Positions 8,119 through 17,061 of a stretch of 64,000 bases of DNA are shown here, piece by piece. Positions within the stretch are counted from its first letter, which is position 1. Each line of letters begins with the position of its first letter. The stretch spans positions 186,001 through 250,000 of the forward strand of contig NZ_FOGT01000001.1 of NCBI RefSeq assembly GCF_900111295.1. The letters are read 5' to 3'. The notes beneath the pieces are model-generated. The model did not search any database. It saw nothing but the letters and a program-made list of their open reading frames with translations, and had not been told where the DNA came from. This DNA comes from Salipaludibacillus aurantiacus. Lineage in GTDB: Bacteria > Bacillota > Bacilli > Bacillales > Salisediminibacteriaceae. The position numbers were made by a program, and so were the translations under genes.

Positions 8119-9596
8119 TATAATATAATGGCAATCAATCCGCCTGATCCTTCGTTAATAATTCTTTCCAGCGTTTCTTTTAATTTATATCTTGCATTTT
8201 CAGGCATTAATGAAAGTTTGGCTGAAATCCCTTCTCTTACAATTGAATTCAGCGAACGGCCAAATATATCTGAATTCCAAATTGAGAGCGGGTTTTCTTC
8301 AAAGTCCTGCATTAAATAACGGACAAGTTCCTCACTTTGTTTTTCAGTTCCTATAATCGGCGCAAATTCGGACTCAACATCTACTTTAATCATATGAATG
8401 GATGGAGCGACCGCTTTAAGCCTGACACCAAACCTGGAGCCCTGTCGGATAATCTCAGGCTCATCGAGGCTCATATCATGAATAGTCGGAGCTGCAATGC
8501 CATATCCTGTCTGCCTGACCATTTTGAGTGCTTCTGCTACCTGATCGTATTCTGATTTAGCAAATGCTAAGTCCTGCATAAGTTCTAATAAATGGTCTTT
8601 TCCTCTGATTTCCACTCCCACGACTTCCATAAGAATCTGGTCATACAAATCTTCAGGTGCTTTCAAATCTATTTCAGCTACACCTTGCCCCATTTCAATA
8701 CCGGCCAGTGTCGCTCTTTCAATAAAATCATACTCGAAAAATTGTCCGACTACACGGTCTACGTCTCTCAGCCGCTTAATATCTTTTACTGTTTCCCGAA
8801 CGGAGTGTTCGTAGTTTTCCCTTAACCAGTGCTGTTCCTTTAAAACCATCACCCAGCTAGGAAGATTAACATTCACTTCATGAACAGGGAATTCAAAAAG
8901 AACTTCTCTCATTACCGTGTGAATATCCTGGTCGGTCATACCTTCAATATTCATTGCCAAGACCGGTACATCGTGCTTCTCCTCTAGTTCAGCTCTAAGC
9001 CCTTCTGTCTGAGGATGGGTCGGGTGGACGGAGTTTACAAGTACAATGAACGGTTTGCCTACTTCTTTAAGTTCGTCAATAACTCTTTCTTCTGACTCAA
9101 TATAATCACTTCGGGGGATTTCACCTATAGAACCATCTGTGGTGACTACCACACCCAGAGTAGAATGCTCCTGGATCACTTTTCTTGTACCAATCTCAGC
9201 TGCTTCCTGAAATGGTATAGCGTCTTCGTACCATGGCGTGTGAATCATTCTCGGGCCGTCCTCATCTTCATAACCTTTGGCACCTGGTACGGCGTATCCT
9301 ACACAGTCAACAACTCTGATATTTACGTCCAGCCCTTCGTCCACATGAATAGAAACCGCCTGATTTGGTACAAATTTAGGTTCTGTCGTCATTATTTGTT
9401 TACCTGCTGCACTCTGGGGAAGTTCATCCTGGGCTCTGGCACGGTCTGAGTCCGATTCAATGTTTGGTATAACAGCAAGCTCCATAAACTTTTTTATAAA
9501 AGTTGATTTTCCAGTTCTTACTGACCCTACCACCCCTAGATAAATGTCACCACCTGTTCGTTCTGCAATATCTTTAAAGATATCCACCTTTTCCAC
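8118..9596 (-). CDS. spoIVA: Stage IV sporulation protein A, coat morphogenetic ATPase
   Basis: At 492 residues it is the same length as B. subtilis SpoIVA. It polymerises in an ATP-dependent way on the outer forespore membrane and anchors the spore coat. The Walker A motif GSVRTGKS is at residues 24-31, and the GTPase-like elements DCVGYAV and VNSVHP follow. The C-terminal membrane-association region is intact (ends in GGLIAIIL). The start is GTG at 9594-9596 with AGGAGG eight bases before it. hbs-spoIVA order is conserved. Confidence 0.96.
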   Translation of the reverse strand: MEKVDIFKDIAERTGGDIYLGVVGSVRTGKSTFIKKFMELAVIPNIESDSDRARAQDELPQSAAGKQIMTTEPKFVPNQAVSIHVDEGLDVNIRVVDCVGYAVPGAKGYEDEDGPRMIHTPWYEDAIPFQEAAEIGTRKVIQEHSTLGVVVTTDGSIGEIPRSDYIESEERVIDELKEVGKPFIVLVNSVHPTHPQTEGLRAELEEKHDVPVLAMNIEGMTDQDIHTVMREVLFEFPVHEVNVNLPSWVMVLKEQHWLRENYEHSVRETVKDIKRLRDVDRVVGQFFEYDFIERATLAGIEMGQGVAEIDLKAPEDLYDQILMEVVGVEIRGKDHLLELMQDLAFAKSEYDQVAEALKMVRQTGYGIAAPTIHDMSLDEPEIIRQGSRFGVRLKAVAPSIHMIKVDVESEFAPIIGTEKQSEELVRYLMQDFEENPLSIWNSDIFGRSLNSIVREGISAKLSLMPENARYKLKETLERIINEGSGGLIAIIL

Positions 9597-9840
9597 AAAA
9601 TCGCCTCCTGCTCAGTTTCTAAGTAAACTCATTCATGCGGACATGATTGAATTCAAGTCTTTGTCTCTATTACTCTATGATGTTGTCCATCGTTTATGAC
9701 TAGTGTGTTAAAAGATTTTAAACTTTCATTCTCGTCTACTTGAATACATATGCCTTACAAAGAAAGATTAGAACGGCAATCCTTTGCTGACTGAGCAGTG
9801 ACTGTACTTACAGGCATTAGGAAAAACTGGTTTACTGCAG

Positions 9841-9930
9841 GCCGAAAATCCACTTTTCCGAAGCAGCCCTTCGGGAAAATGACATCAAAAAAACATCCAA
9901 ACAATTCAGAAGGAATTGTCCGGATGTTTT
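9841..9930. repeat. Partial copy of the dispersed GGGACAA-type repeat
   Basis: The segment GAAAATCCACTTTTCCGAAG followed by CAGCCCTTCGGGAAAA closely matches 30657-30693 in the longer repeat copy. The recognisable terminal sequence is absent, so this is at most a fragment. Confidence 0.5.
9890..9930 (-). terminator. Terminator downstream of yphF
   Basis: An imperfect long stem (AAAACATCC..ACAATTC with GAATTGT..GGATGTTTT) is followed on the minus strand by a T run. It lies about 190 bases past the yphF stop. Confidence 0.65.
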
Positions 9931-10115
9931 AAAGCAATAGTCATTTGTCTCAACATCTAAAAGTCTAAGGTCTATAAAAGTATTTAATTATACGTCATCT
10001 CCTCGCTCGCCCTCACAGAGGAAAGCGCCCAGGGATAAGCCCCCGCTGCTAGTCTCTTCCTCTGCCAGCTCAATTGAAAAGCTGTATTCGCAGCAGCAGG
10101 AAACAGGTTGTCTGC

Positions 10116-10844
10116 TCACTCAGCTGTTTTGAATACAACTTCTCCATCTTCTGCTGTCTGAGGAATGGAGTAAGCAGGCACAAAAGGCGAATGTTCCACT
10201 AACAGCCACCGTAAATCATCGCCCTCTTCATAACTGTCTTCCCCATGCTCGTCCAAATAAAATTTAATATCCAGAGAGTAATCTATGACGATGCTGCCGT
10301 CTGTCTGCAGCAGCAAAGGGAGCCGGTGATCAGGATGAAAAGGACTTTCAACTACAGGTTCTTCATCGTAATTCAGCTTCTCATAATCCAGCTTGAGCAG
10401 TTCGTTCCCTGCCACTTCTTTGACGGGAGCATAACGATGCTCGCTGCGATACTGAAAAACCCTTCTTTCCAGCTCCTGAATAACACGCACGGTTCTTAAA
10501 TCAATGAGTTTTACTTCGGGTGTTTCTTCAGGAGTCACCAGAACATACTGAAAGGTTCCGCCACTTTCAAAGGAATTTCCGGGAGGAGATTCGAGATAGG
10601 CAGGTACAAGCTGAGAGAAATTTATCGGATATTTACGGAAAACCGGTGTGTCTGCATCCCTGGTTTTAATTGGCAGCACTCCTGTATTTTCCTGATACCT
10701 CAAAACCGCACTCTGGACAGACTGGAGCTGTTCTTCATAGACAGGCTGATTTTGCCTGCGCTGTTCTTCAGGATAGAGGCAGCCTGCCAAAAAAATTAAA
10801 GCGCCTGCTAACAAGGTGAATTTCAAAATTTTATATTTAACCAT
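10116..10844 (-). CDS. yphF: YphF-like lipoprotein
   Basis: A 242-residue exported protein. The signal peptide ends in the lipobox LAGC (about residues 19-22), so it should be lipid-anchored on the outer face of the membrane. The mature part is acidic and hydrophilic with no further membrane segment. Its length and its place between spoIVA and yphE match B. subtilis YphF, a protein of unknown role. The start has AAGGTTGGG just upstream. Confidence 0.8.
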   Translation of the reverse strand: MVKYKILKFTLLAGALIFLAGCLYPEEQRRQNQPVYEEQLQSVQSAVLRYQENTGVLPIKTRDADTPVFRKYPINFSQLVPAYLESPPGNSFESGGTFQYVLVTPEETPEVKLIDLRTVRVIQELERRVFQYRSEHRYAPVKEVAGNELLKLDYEKLNYDEEPVVESPFHPDHRLPLLLQTDGSIVIDYSLDIKFYLDEHGEDSYEEGDDLRWLLVEHSPFVPAYSIPQTAEDGEVVFKTAE

Positions 10845-10873
10845 AATATCCCAACCTTATGTTAAACTCTTTT

Positions 10874-11077
10874 TTAGTCCGGGACAGGGCCTGTAAAAAC
10901 TACGAGGAAAATAATTAATCCCGCTATCATTATACTGATAAAAGAGATAGTCAGTAATATGTAACGTAGAATTCCTGAGAGTTTTTCTTTAGTAAAAATA
11001 GTAAGTATGACTGAAAAAAACATTAAGCCCATTCCTATAAATGACACCCACATTTTTGTCATTGGATCTTCAAACAT
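10874..11077 (-). CDS. yphE: YphE-like small membrane protein (DUF2768 type)
   Basis: A 67-residue protein with two predicted membrane helices (about residues 10-28 and 38-60). The start is ATG 11075-11077, preceded by GGGAGGAAAAG, which gives the same length as B. subtilis YphE. The longer frame has no comparable ribosome-binding site. It sits just upstream of yphF in the same direction. Function is unknown; neighbouring spoIVA and spoVIF-like genes suggest a sporulation-linked role only by association. Confidence 0.75.
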   Translation of the reverse strand: MFEDPMTKMWVSFIGMGLMFFSVILTIFTKEKLSGILRYILLTISFISIMIAGLIIFLVVFTGPVPD

Positions 11078-11185
11078 TTTCTTTTCCTCCCGCATACTAT
11101 TCGACATAATAAAACTATAACTAACATTATTAATTTAAAATCCTGAATTATTATAGCACAGCCTTTTAATTAAACAAAGAAAAAG

Positions 11186-11215
11186 AACCGGAGAAAAGGG
11201 GCCCTTTCTCCGGTT
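11186..11215 (-). terminator. Terminator after the spoVIF-like gene
   Basis: An 11-bp perfect stem (AACCGGAGAAA with its complement) is followed by CTTTTTCT on the minus strand, about 100 bases past the gene at 11317. Confidence 0.8.
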
Positions 11216-11316
11216 AATATGACTAAACACTGCCTGTAATGATATGACAGCCATGCATCTGTCTCTAGTATATTTATGCGGGCTTTTATGTCGATGACTC
11301 ATAAAAAAGCCTAGAA

Positions 11317-11583
11317 TCACTTAGATTTTTGAAACATTTTTGCTAACGTCCCGAAATCCATTGGAATCTGGTTTGAGGTGATCGCTTTTACCAGTTCATC
11401 TTCCTTTTGTTTAGAAACCGGCACATTAGCCATTTGTGCTACCTGGTGAATTAATTGTCTTACATTTTTTTCATTGCTAAGATCAGTTTGATTGACAGAC
11501 TGGGCTAATTTAAATAAATCCTGGTGTTTAACATTTGTTTTCTTCTCCAGGTCATCAAAAAAAGAATTGTTTTTTCTTTCCAC
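11317..11583 (-). CDS. SpoVIF-like sporulation protein
   Basis: An 88-residue, largely helical, soluble protein. The pattern FDDLEKKTNVKHQDLFKLAQ followed later by VRQLIHQVAQMANV resembles the stage VI sporulation protein F family, which acts in spore coat assembly under sigma-K/GerE control in B. subtilis. The start is GTG at 11581-11583 with GAGGAGG upstream. In B. subtilis the gene lies elsewhere, so the family call rests on sequence resemblance alone. Confidence 0.65.
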   Translation of the reverse strand: MERKNNSFFDDLEKKTNVKHQDLFKLAQSVNQTDLSNEKNVRQLIHQVAQMANVPVSKQKEDELVKAITSNQIPMDFGTLAKMFQKSK

Positions 11584-11661
11584 ACGTCATCCCTCCTCAT
11601 ACTAATATGTGCTCATATAGTATGCATGAGTTAGGAATTAGTGAAGGATTGATAAAATATT

Positions 11662-12711
11662 TTACGGTTCAAAGTGGTTTAAAGGATCCTGGTCTCCAAG
11701 TTTTAAATCTTCCACTTCATGTTTTTTAACACGGCCCATCAGTTCAGTTACAGCCTCTTTTGCAGGCTTATTATCAAACAGAACGTGGTACAACTCCTCT
11801 GTGATAGGCATTTCAACTCCGGTCGCTTTTGCTACCTGGTATGCCGCTTTTGTTGTCCGGATACCTTCAACAACCATCCCCATTTCGGCTTCAACTTCAT
11901 CTACAGATTTACCTTTTCCAAGCATGTTTCCCGCTCTCCAATTACGGCTATGTATACTTGTACATGTCACAATCAAATCTCCTAACCCGGATAGACCAGC
12001 AAATGTGAGTGGAGTAGCTCCGAGTTTTAATCCTAAACGTGCGATTTCAGCCAGCCCCCTGGTCATTAAAGCGGCTTTGGCGTTGTCTCCAAAACCAATA
12101 CCATAAGTCATCCCTGTACCTATAGCAATAATATTCTTTAAGGCTCCCCCGATCTCCACTCCGATTAAGTCAGGATTGGTGTACACCCTGAAATGCTGGT
12201 TCATAAACAGATCCTGAACCTGCTCTGCATGCTTCATAATTAAAGAAGAGCTTGTGACTGTGGTAGGCTGGCGGCGGCAGACCTCTTCCGCGTGGCTTGG
12301 CCCGGACAGAGCAACGACCCCCGTCCGCAATGATTCCGGAATCTCTTCTTCAATGATCTCCGAGATACGCATATGGCTTTCCGGCTCAATTCCTTTACTG
12401 GCATGAACAAATAATAATGGCTTTTCAATATGCTCTCTTGCAGTTTTTAAAACTTCTCTCATCGCTTTTGTCGGAACAACAGCGAGTATAACATCAGCTT
12501 TATTAAGAGCATCGCCGATACGGGTGTAAGCTGTAATATTCTCCGGCAGCTCTATTTCAGGCAGGTACCGCGTATTGATTCTATCTTCATTTATGGCATT
12601 AACCTGGTTTTCCGACCTTCCCCACAGAGAGACCTCGTGTCCATTATCGGACAATACAATTGATAGAGCTGTCCCCCAGCTTCCTGATCCTAATACCGCT
12701 ACTTTCGCCAT
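11662..12711 (-). CDS. gpsA: NAD(P)H-dependent glycerol-3-phosphate dehydrogenase
   Basis: A 349-residue enzyme reducing dihydroxyacetone phosphate to sn-glycerol 3-phosphate for phospholipid synthesis. The dinucleotide motif GSGSWGTA is at residues 8-15. The catalytic-domain segments VEIGGALKNIIAIGTG and AGLSGLGDLIVTC are intact. GAGGAGG precedes the ATG. plsY lies just upstream and would use the product, so the two are probably cotranscribed with der. Confidence 0.96.
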   Translation of the reverse strand: MAKVAVLGSGSWGTALSIVLSDNGHEVSLWGRSENQVNAINEDRINTRYLPEIELPENITAYTRIGDALNKADVILAVVPTKAMREVLKTAREHIEKPLLFVHASKGIEPESHMRISEIIEEEIPESLRTGVVALSGPSHAEEVCRRQPTTVTSSSLIMKHAEQVQDLFMNQHFRVYTNPDLIGVEIGGALKNIIAIGTGMTYGIGFGDNAKAALMTRGLAEIARLGLKLGATPLTFAGLSGLGDLIVTCTSIHSRNWRAGNMLGKGKSVDEVEAEMGMVVEGIRTTKAAYQVAKATGVEMPITEELYHVLFDNKPAKEAVTELMGRVKKHEVEDLKLGDQDPLNHFEP

Positions 12712-12725
12712 CAGACTACCTCCTC

Positions 12726-13337
12726 TTAATTTGCAGGTGATTTTTCTCCTAATTTACTCTCTGTACCTTTAATTAATCTTTGTATATTTGTTCTATGTTT
12801 CCAAAACGATAATCCCGTAATAACAAGTAAAAAGTAAATGAAATAAACAGGATAACCGAAATGTTGAAAAAATACAGAGGTGGTAAGTGTGGTGCCGGCT
12901 ACAAACAATAAAGAACCAAGCGATACAAAACGGGTAAATATAATAGCTAATATAGCAACAATACCTGAAATTAAAGCAGCAGTAAAAACTAAAGTAGCGA
13001 GAACCCCGATGGTTGTAGCTACCCCTTTACCACCTCTAAAGCCGTAATATACGGGCCAATTATGTCCAAGAATAGCTGCAAGGCCGCAGAAGGCTGCTAT
13101 GAGGGGGTCTCCTCCGGACAGTAAATACCCTATCCAGACAGAAGCTATCCCCTTACCGCAGTCTAAAAGAAGGACGGTAATGGCAGGGGCGACTCCCATT
13201 ACCCTTAAAGTATTTGTGGCACCGGCATTTCCGCTTCCATGCTCGCGTATATCAAGGTTTTTATAGCGTTTTCCGATAACATAGCTGAAACTCACTGCTC
13301 CAGTTAAATAAGATAAAATGATCGCAATGACTGACAT
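12726..13337 (-). CDS. plsY: Acyl-phosphate:glycerol-3-phosphate acyltransferase
   Basis: A 203-residue membrane protein with about five helices. The three PlsY motifs are visible: HGSGNAGATN, the GHNWPVYYGFRGGKGVAT loop, and a later Phe/Thr-rich segment with SLGSLL. It acylates glycerol 3-phosphate at position 1 using acyl phosphate. The pairing with gpsA, 14 bases away, makes a compact phosphatidate module; in B. subtilis plsY is elsewhere. AGGGGGGATCAC precedes the ATG. Confidence 0.94.
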   Translation of the reverse strand: MSVIAIILSYLTGAVSFSYVIGKRYKNLDIREHGSGNAGATNTLRVMGVAPAITVLLLDCGKGIASVWIGYLLSGGDPLIAAFCGLAAILGHNWPVYYGFRGGKGVATTIGVLATLVFTAALISGIVAILAIIFTRFVSLGSLLFVAGTTLTTSVFFQHFGYPVYFIYFLLVITGLSFWKHRTNIQRLIKGTESKLGEKSPAN

Positions 13338-13369
13338 GTGATCCCCCCTTCAATCAACCTTTCATTTAT

Positions 13370-14686
13370 TTAATCGCTTTTTTTCCTTGCAATAATATGA
13401 ATTGGAGTTCCTGCGAATCCAAACGCCGCTCTTATTTTATTCTCTAAATACCTTCTATAGGAAAAATGCAGTAAATCAGGATCATTGACAAACAGCACAA
13501 AGGTTGGCGGCCCGACTGATACTTGTGTAGCGTAATTGATTCGAAGCCTTCGTCCCCCATGATCAGTCGGGGTTGGGTTCATTGTTACAGCATCGACAAT
13601 AACATCGTTCAGAACATGGGTTTTTACACGCATATTATGAGATTCGCTCACTTCTTTAACCGCCGGCAGCAAGTGCTGTATTCTTCTTTTTGTTTTGGCG
13701 GACAGAAAGATAACAGGCGCATAGTCGAGATACTGGAACTCATCTCTTATTTTCTCTTCAAACTCTTTCATGGTTTTATCATCTTTTTCAACGGCATCCC
13801 ATTTGTTCACGACAATGACAATAGCTCTGCCAGCCTCATGAGCATACCCGGCAATTTTTTTATCCTGTTCAATTATTCCTTCTTCCGCATTAATAACAGC
13901 AAGTACCACATCTGACCGCTCGATAGCTTTCAATGCGCGGAGCACACTGTATTTTTCAGTTGATTCATAAACTTTCCCGCGTTTTCTCATCCCGGCGGTA
14001 TCTATTACCACATAGTCCTGATCATCTTTCGTAAACGGCGTGTCTATCGCATCCCTCGTTGTACCCGGGATATCACTGACAATCACCCGCTCTTCGCCAA
14101 GGATAGCATTTACGAGGGATGATTTTCCTACGTTTGGTCTTCCGATGAGGCTCATACGAATAGTATCTTCATCGTAAGGATCTTCTTCATCTGCTGGAAA
14201 GTAAGATGCTACTTGGTCGAGTAGATCTCCAAGCCCGAGACCATGTGAACCTGAGACCGGAAACACATCTCCTATTCCGAGGCTGTAAAATTCATAAAGC
14301 TTTTCATGCATAGAAGGGTCGTCCATTTTGTTAACAGCGACAACGACAGGCTTTTTAGAGCGATGAAGAATTTGGACCACCTCTTCATCCGCCGCAGTTA
14401 ATCCTTCTCTGCCATTAACTGCAAAGCAGATGACATCCGCTTCTTCAATAGCCAGTTCGGCCTGATAACGCATCTGTTCCAGTAATGGTTCATCGCCTAT
14501 TTCTATTCCTCCTGTATCAATAATATAAAATTCATGCTGCAGCCACTCGCCCGAACTGTATATACGGTCACGTGTAACTCCCGGTTTATCTTCGACAATT
14601 GCAATTCTTTCTCCTACTATACGGTTAAAAATTGTTGATTTTCCTACATTTGGTCGACCAACAATGGCTAATACTGGTTTTGGCAC
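13370..14686 (-). CDS. der: Ribosome biogenesis GTPase Der (EngA)
   Basis: A 438-residue protein with two tandem GTPase domains, each starting with GRPNVGKS (first at residues 10-17, second near residue 175), and a C-terminal KH-like domain. Der is needed for 50S subunit maturation. I chose the GTG at 14684-14686 with GAGG upstream because it gives the family N-terminus [15 protein letters not shown]. The frame runs 14 codons further to an ATG at 14728. It lies directly upstream of plsY-gpsA. Confidence 0.95.
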   Translation of the reverse strand: MPKPVLAIVGRPNVGKSTIFNRIVGERIAIVEDKPGVTRDRIYSSGEWLQHEFYIIDTGGIEIGDEPLLEQMRYQAELAIEEADVICFAVNGREGLTAADEEVVQILHRSKKPVVVAVNKMDDPSMHEKLYEFYSLGIGDVFPVSGSHGLGLGDLLDQVASYFPADEEDPYDEDTIRMSLIGRPNVGKSSLVNAILGEERVIVSDIPGTTRDAIDTPFTKDDQDYVVIDTAGMRKRGKVYESTEKYSVLRALKAIERSDVVLAVINAEEGIIEQDKKIAGYAHEAGRAIVIVVNKWDAVEKDDKTMKEFEEKIRDEFQYLDYAPVIFLSAKTKRRIQHLLPAVKEVSESHNMRVKTHVLNDVIVDAVTMNPTPTDHGGRRLRINYATQVSVGPPTFVLFVNDPDLLHFSYRRYLENKIRAAFGFAGTPIHIIARKKSD

Positions 14687-15017
14687 AGTATTTTCCTCGC
14701 TTTCATCTGTAAATTCACACTTTACCATTATACGTTGAAGTCCATTGGAAAGAAACCTTGCATTAAGGAAATGCAGGTTTATCTAATGATTTTTTATCGC
14801 CTTTCTTATTTTCATATGCCGCATTATATTTTTATCGTTCTCCGGGGACAGGCGCAAACCCCTGAACATCAGGCATTAAGGCATCATCCACTCGTTCTGC
14901 TTGCATAAAATTTACTCCACCTATTCATATGTTCCAACGGAAAGAAGAGCTTATTTTTAAGAGGAAAGTGAGTGGTTTTTCTAAAATTAACCTTCCATAA
15001 TTAATAGAGCCAAAATA
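14687..15017. other. der-yphA intergenic region
   Basis: About 330 bases holding the possible 24-residue peptide at 14832-14906 and an imperfect stem near 14755-14780 (CCTTGCATT/AATGCAGG) shortly upstream of der. The B. subtilis gene yphB (seaA), expected here, is absent. Otherwise nothing recognised. Confidence 0.4.
14832..14906 (-). CDS. Possible 24-residue peptide
   Basis: ATG at 14904-14906 follows AGGTGGAGTAAATTTT, a good ribosome-binding site, and opens a 24-codon frame ending in TAA. The product is acidic with no hydrophobic helix (ends GFAPVPGER). It lies in the der-yphA gap where B. subtilis has yphB. I know no family for it. A frame this short could be chance; the ribosome-binding site is the only positive sign. 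Confidence 0.3.
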   Translation of the reverse strand: MQAERVDDALMPDVQGFAPVPGER

Positions 15018-15647
15018 TTAAGCATTCATTTTGGATTTGAGAGTGACCGGTCTCCCTCTCGTTTTAACAGTTAATTCCGTGAGCTTCAATGAAATAAACT
15101 CAAGAAAAGACCAGACAAGAGTCAAGCCGGCGAGCAGGGAAATGACGTCTAAAATAAACATACTGTTAGTTCCTCCAACTGTCACAGTGCCAGACGAAAA
15201 AGCCATGGTCAGTTTTGAGAGCCCCATCCCTTGAAATATTCCTAAAATAAGACTGTACATTCTGCTGTAAATCCCTCGCAGGAAAATAAGCAATAAAGGC
15301 ATGCTTGCTCCTACAATCATCCATTGAGGCGAATATAAAAGCCAGACAGGCTCTAAATAGGCTGCACGATGAATCATAAAAAAACAATTAGCAATTATAA
15401 TACTGACTAAATAACCTTTAACAAGTTCTTTATTTGTCAGATTTCTCATTGTGTATAAACATAGAAGAATAAAACAAACCCATGCCAGATTCCATTCTAT
15501 GAAATAAAAAGTCTGTTTAACAGAGGAGAAAATAATCGTTGTAAAGGTGAATACTAATAACAGAGTTCTATAGGAGGAAGCTCCCATAAAAAAATAAATA
15601 CTGATTACAGACATCCAGGCTATCCAGTGAAAAAGAACACCTTCCAT
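15018..15647 (-). CDS. yphA: YphA-like multi-pass membrane protein
   Basis: A 209-residue integral membrane protein with six or seven hydrophobic segments and a basic C-terminus. The start is ATG 15645-15647 with AAAGGATCGAAGAA before it. Identification as YphA rests on position between der and fni, hydrophobic profile and the MEGVLFHW start, not on catalytic motifs. The function of YphA is unknown. Confidence 0.65.
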   Translation of the reverse strand: MEGVLFHWIAWMSVISIYFFMGASSYRTLLLVFTFTTIIFSSVKQTFYFIEWNLAWVCFILLCLYTMRNLTNKELVKGYLVSIIIANCFFMIHRAAYLEPVWLLYSPQWMIVGASMPLLLIFLRGIYSRMYSLILGIFQGMGLSKLTMAFSSGTVTVGGTNSMFILDVISLLAGLTLVWSFLEFISLKLTELTVKTRGRPVTLKSKMNA

Positions 15648-15806
15648 TTCTTCGATCCTTTCTTTATTAAAGGGACTGCCGTACAACCACACTTGTAAAT
15701 AAGAGTAGCGCCCTTTTTATAAGCAGTTTCACCTTTTAGTTTACTATTCATACCTGAAGAACCTGAAAGATGCCTGAATATTTAATTTAATGAGGCCATA
15801 ATAAAA

Positions 15807-15964
15807 GAGGCCGGAACAAAACTAAAAAAAAGTTTGTAAAAGACGACTGGACAAGCGTCCGCCTGGCTGACTGAAATGACTGCTTTTCTCAAAAAGAACA
15901 TCCGAACAAAATTTTCAATTTTGTTCGGATCTCTTTATGATTACTATTCTTTTGTTTTGGCTTC
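15807..15964. repeat. Short copy of the dispersed GGGACAA-type repeat
   Basis: Its left end (GAGGCCGGAACAAAAC, then AGTTTGTAAAAGAC) and right half (AAGCGTCCGCCTGG, CTGCTTTTCTCAAAAAGAAC, GATTACTATTCTTTTG) match the ends of the longer copy at 30481-30889; the middle is missing. Left and right termini are inverted repeats (12 of 16 positions). It fills the space between yphA and fni and supplies the fni terminator. Confidence 0.75.
15900..15930 (-). terminator. Terminator after fni
   Basis: A 13-bp perfect stem (ATCCGAACAAAAT with its complement, loop TTTCA) is followed on the minus strand by GTTCTTTTTGAG. It is part of the repeat copy. Confidence 0.75.
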
Positions 15965-15975
15965 TTTAAAAAAGC

Positions 15976-17031
15976 TTAAATATGACGGTTTGCGAATAAC
16001 GCCGTATCAATGTGTCTCTCTGTTAACCAATTTTTTATTTCACCAGTCAATATGAAAGGAACTTTTTGAAGCTCTTTTATATTCCTGGCTCCAAGAGCAG
16101 CCATAATCATAGTGAGATCTTCCAAGAGATCATTTATTTGCTGGATGGTCTGCTCTTCCCCCTCTTCATTCAGCCATTTCAGAACTCTGCCCGCCATACC
16201 TGCTGCCTCTGCCCCGAGGGCTAACGCCTTTGAAATATCAAAAGCATTTTGGATTCCGCCCGTAGCTAACACATGAACAGGACCGGAAACTGCCTTTGCT
16301 TCGGCAATCGCAGCTGCTGTAGGGATCCCCCACTGGTCAAAAAATGCCATCCTTCTGGTTCTGCGTGCATTTTCAATTAGTGAAAAGTTTGTTCCTCCAA
16401 ACCCTCCAATATCGACGAAGTTAACACCTATCTCTTTTAGCTGGTAAACCGTTTCACGGCTCATTCCAAACCCAACTTCTTTTACAATGACAGGAACTTC
16501 ACTACTTTTTACAATTTGTTCGATCCTTGTCAGCGCCCCGGTAAAGTCCCGGTCTCCTTCAGGCATGACTAGCTCTTGAATAACATTCATATGAATTTGC
16601 AGCGCATCCGCTTCAAGCATATTCACGCAGAGTTTTGCCTGGTCCGTTGTTGCTTCACTTCCTACATTTGCAAAAACCAACCCTTTGGGATGGTACTGGC
16701 GGACAACTTTATAAGAATCCATTTCATTCTTATCTTTAAGAGCAGACATTTGGGATCCCACGGCCATCGGAATGTTAAAAGCATTTGAAATTTGAGCAAG
16801 CTGGCGGTTAATGACTTCCGTGTCTTTACCGCCGCCTCCTGTCATGGCATTGATAAAAATCGGCGAACTAAGATTAAGTCCGCCGATGTCAGTTGAAAGT
16901 GACACTTCTTCTACGCTTATATCAGGAAAGGTCCGGTGAATAAATTGAATGTCATCAAACCCTGATGCTCTTGATTGTCCTGTTTCTAATGCATGTTCAA
17001 TATGATCTAACTTTCTTTTTGCACGGCTCAA
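15976..17031 (-). CDS. fni: Type 2 isopentenyl-diphosphate delta-isomerase
   Basis: A 351-residue FMN- and NADPH-dependent enzyme interconverting isopentenyl and dimethylallyl diphosphate, feeding the prenyl chain made by HepS/HepT. The N-terminus RKLDHIEHAL, the glycine-rich AMTGGGGKDTE and the FMN phosphate-binding segments VGFGMS, DIGGFGGTNF and LATGGIQNAFD are present. The start is TTG at 17029-17031 with AGAGGTGAT before it. It lies just downstream of rpsA as in B. subtilis. Confidence 0.95.
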   Translation of the reverse strand: MSRAKRKLDHIEHALETGQSRASGFDDIQFIHRTFPDISVEEVSLSTDIGGLNLSSPIFINAMTGGGGKDTEVINRQLAQISNAFNIPMAVGSQMSALKDKNEMDSYKVVRQYHPKGLVFANVGSEATTDQAKLCVNMLEADALQIHMNVIQELVMPEGDRDFTGALTRIEQIVKSSEVPVIVKEVGFGMSRETVYQLKEIGVNFVDIGGFGGTNFSLIENARRTRRMAFFDQWGIPTAAAIAEAKAVSGPVHVLATGGIQNAFDISKALALGAEAAGMAGRVLKWLNEEGEEQTIQQINDLLEDLTMIMAALGARNIKELQKVPFILTGEIKNWLTERHIDTALFANRHI

Positions 17032-17061
17032 TTTATCACCTCTAAAACCCTTGTTTATAAA

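Larger units (their letters stand above)
9597..10115. other. Gene-free interval between spoIVA and yphF with repeat remnants
   Basis: About 520 bases with no supported gene. The part at 9841-9930 carries the hairpin TTTTCCGAAG/CTTCGGGAAAA, which recurs at 30667-30693, and the yphF terminator. The spoIVA promoter should lie near 9600-9720; I could not assign it. Confidence 0.45.

Noticed and set aside
11135-11320. Minus-strand frame of about 61 codons between yphE and the spoVIF-like gene
   Set aside because: It crosses the strong terminator hairpin at 11186-11215, and its composition is not protein-like.
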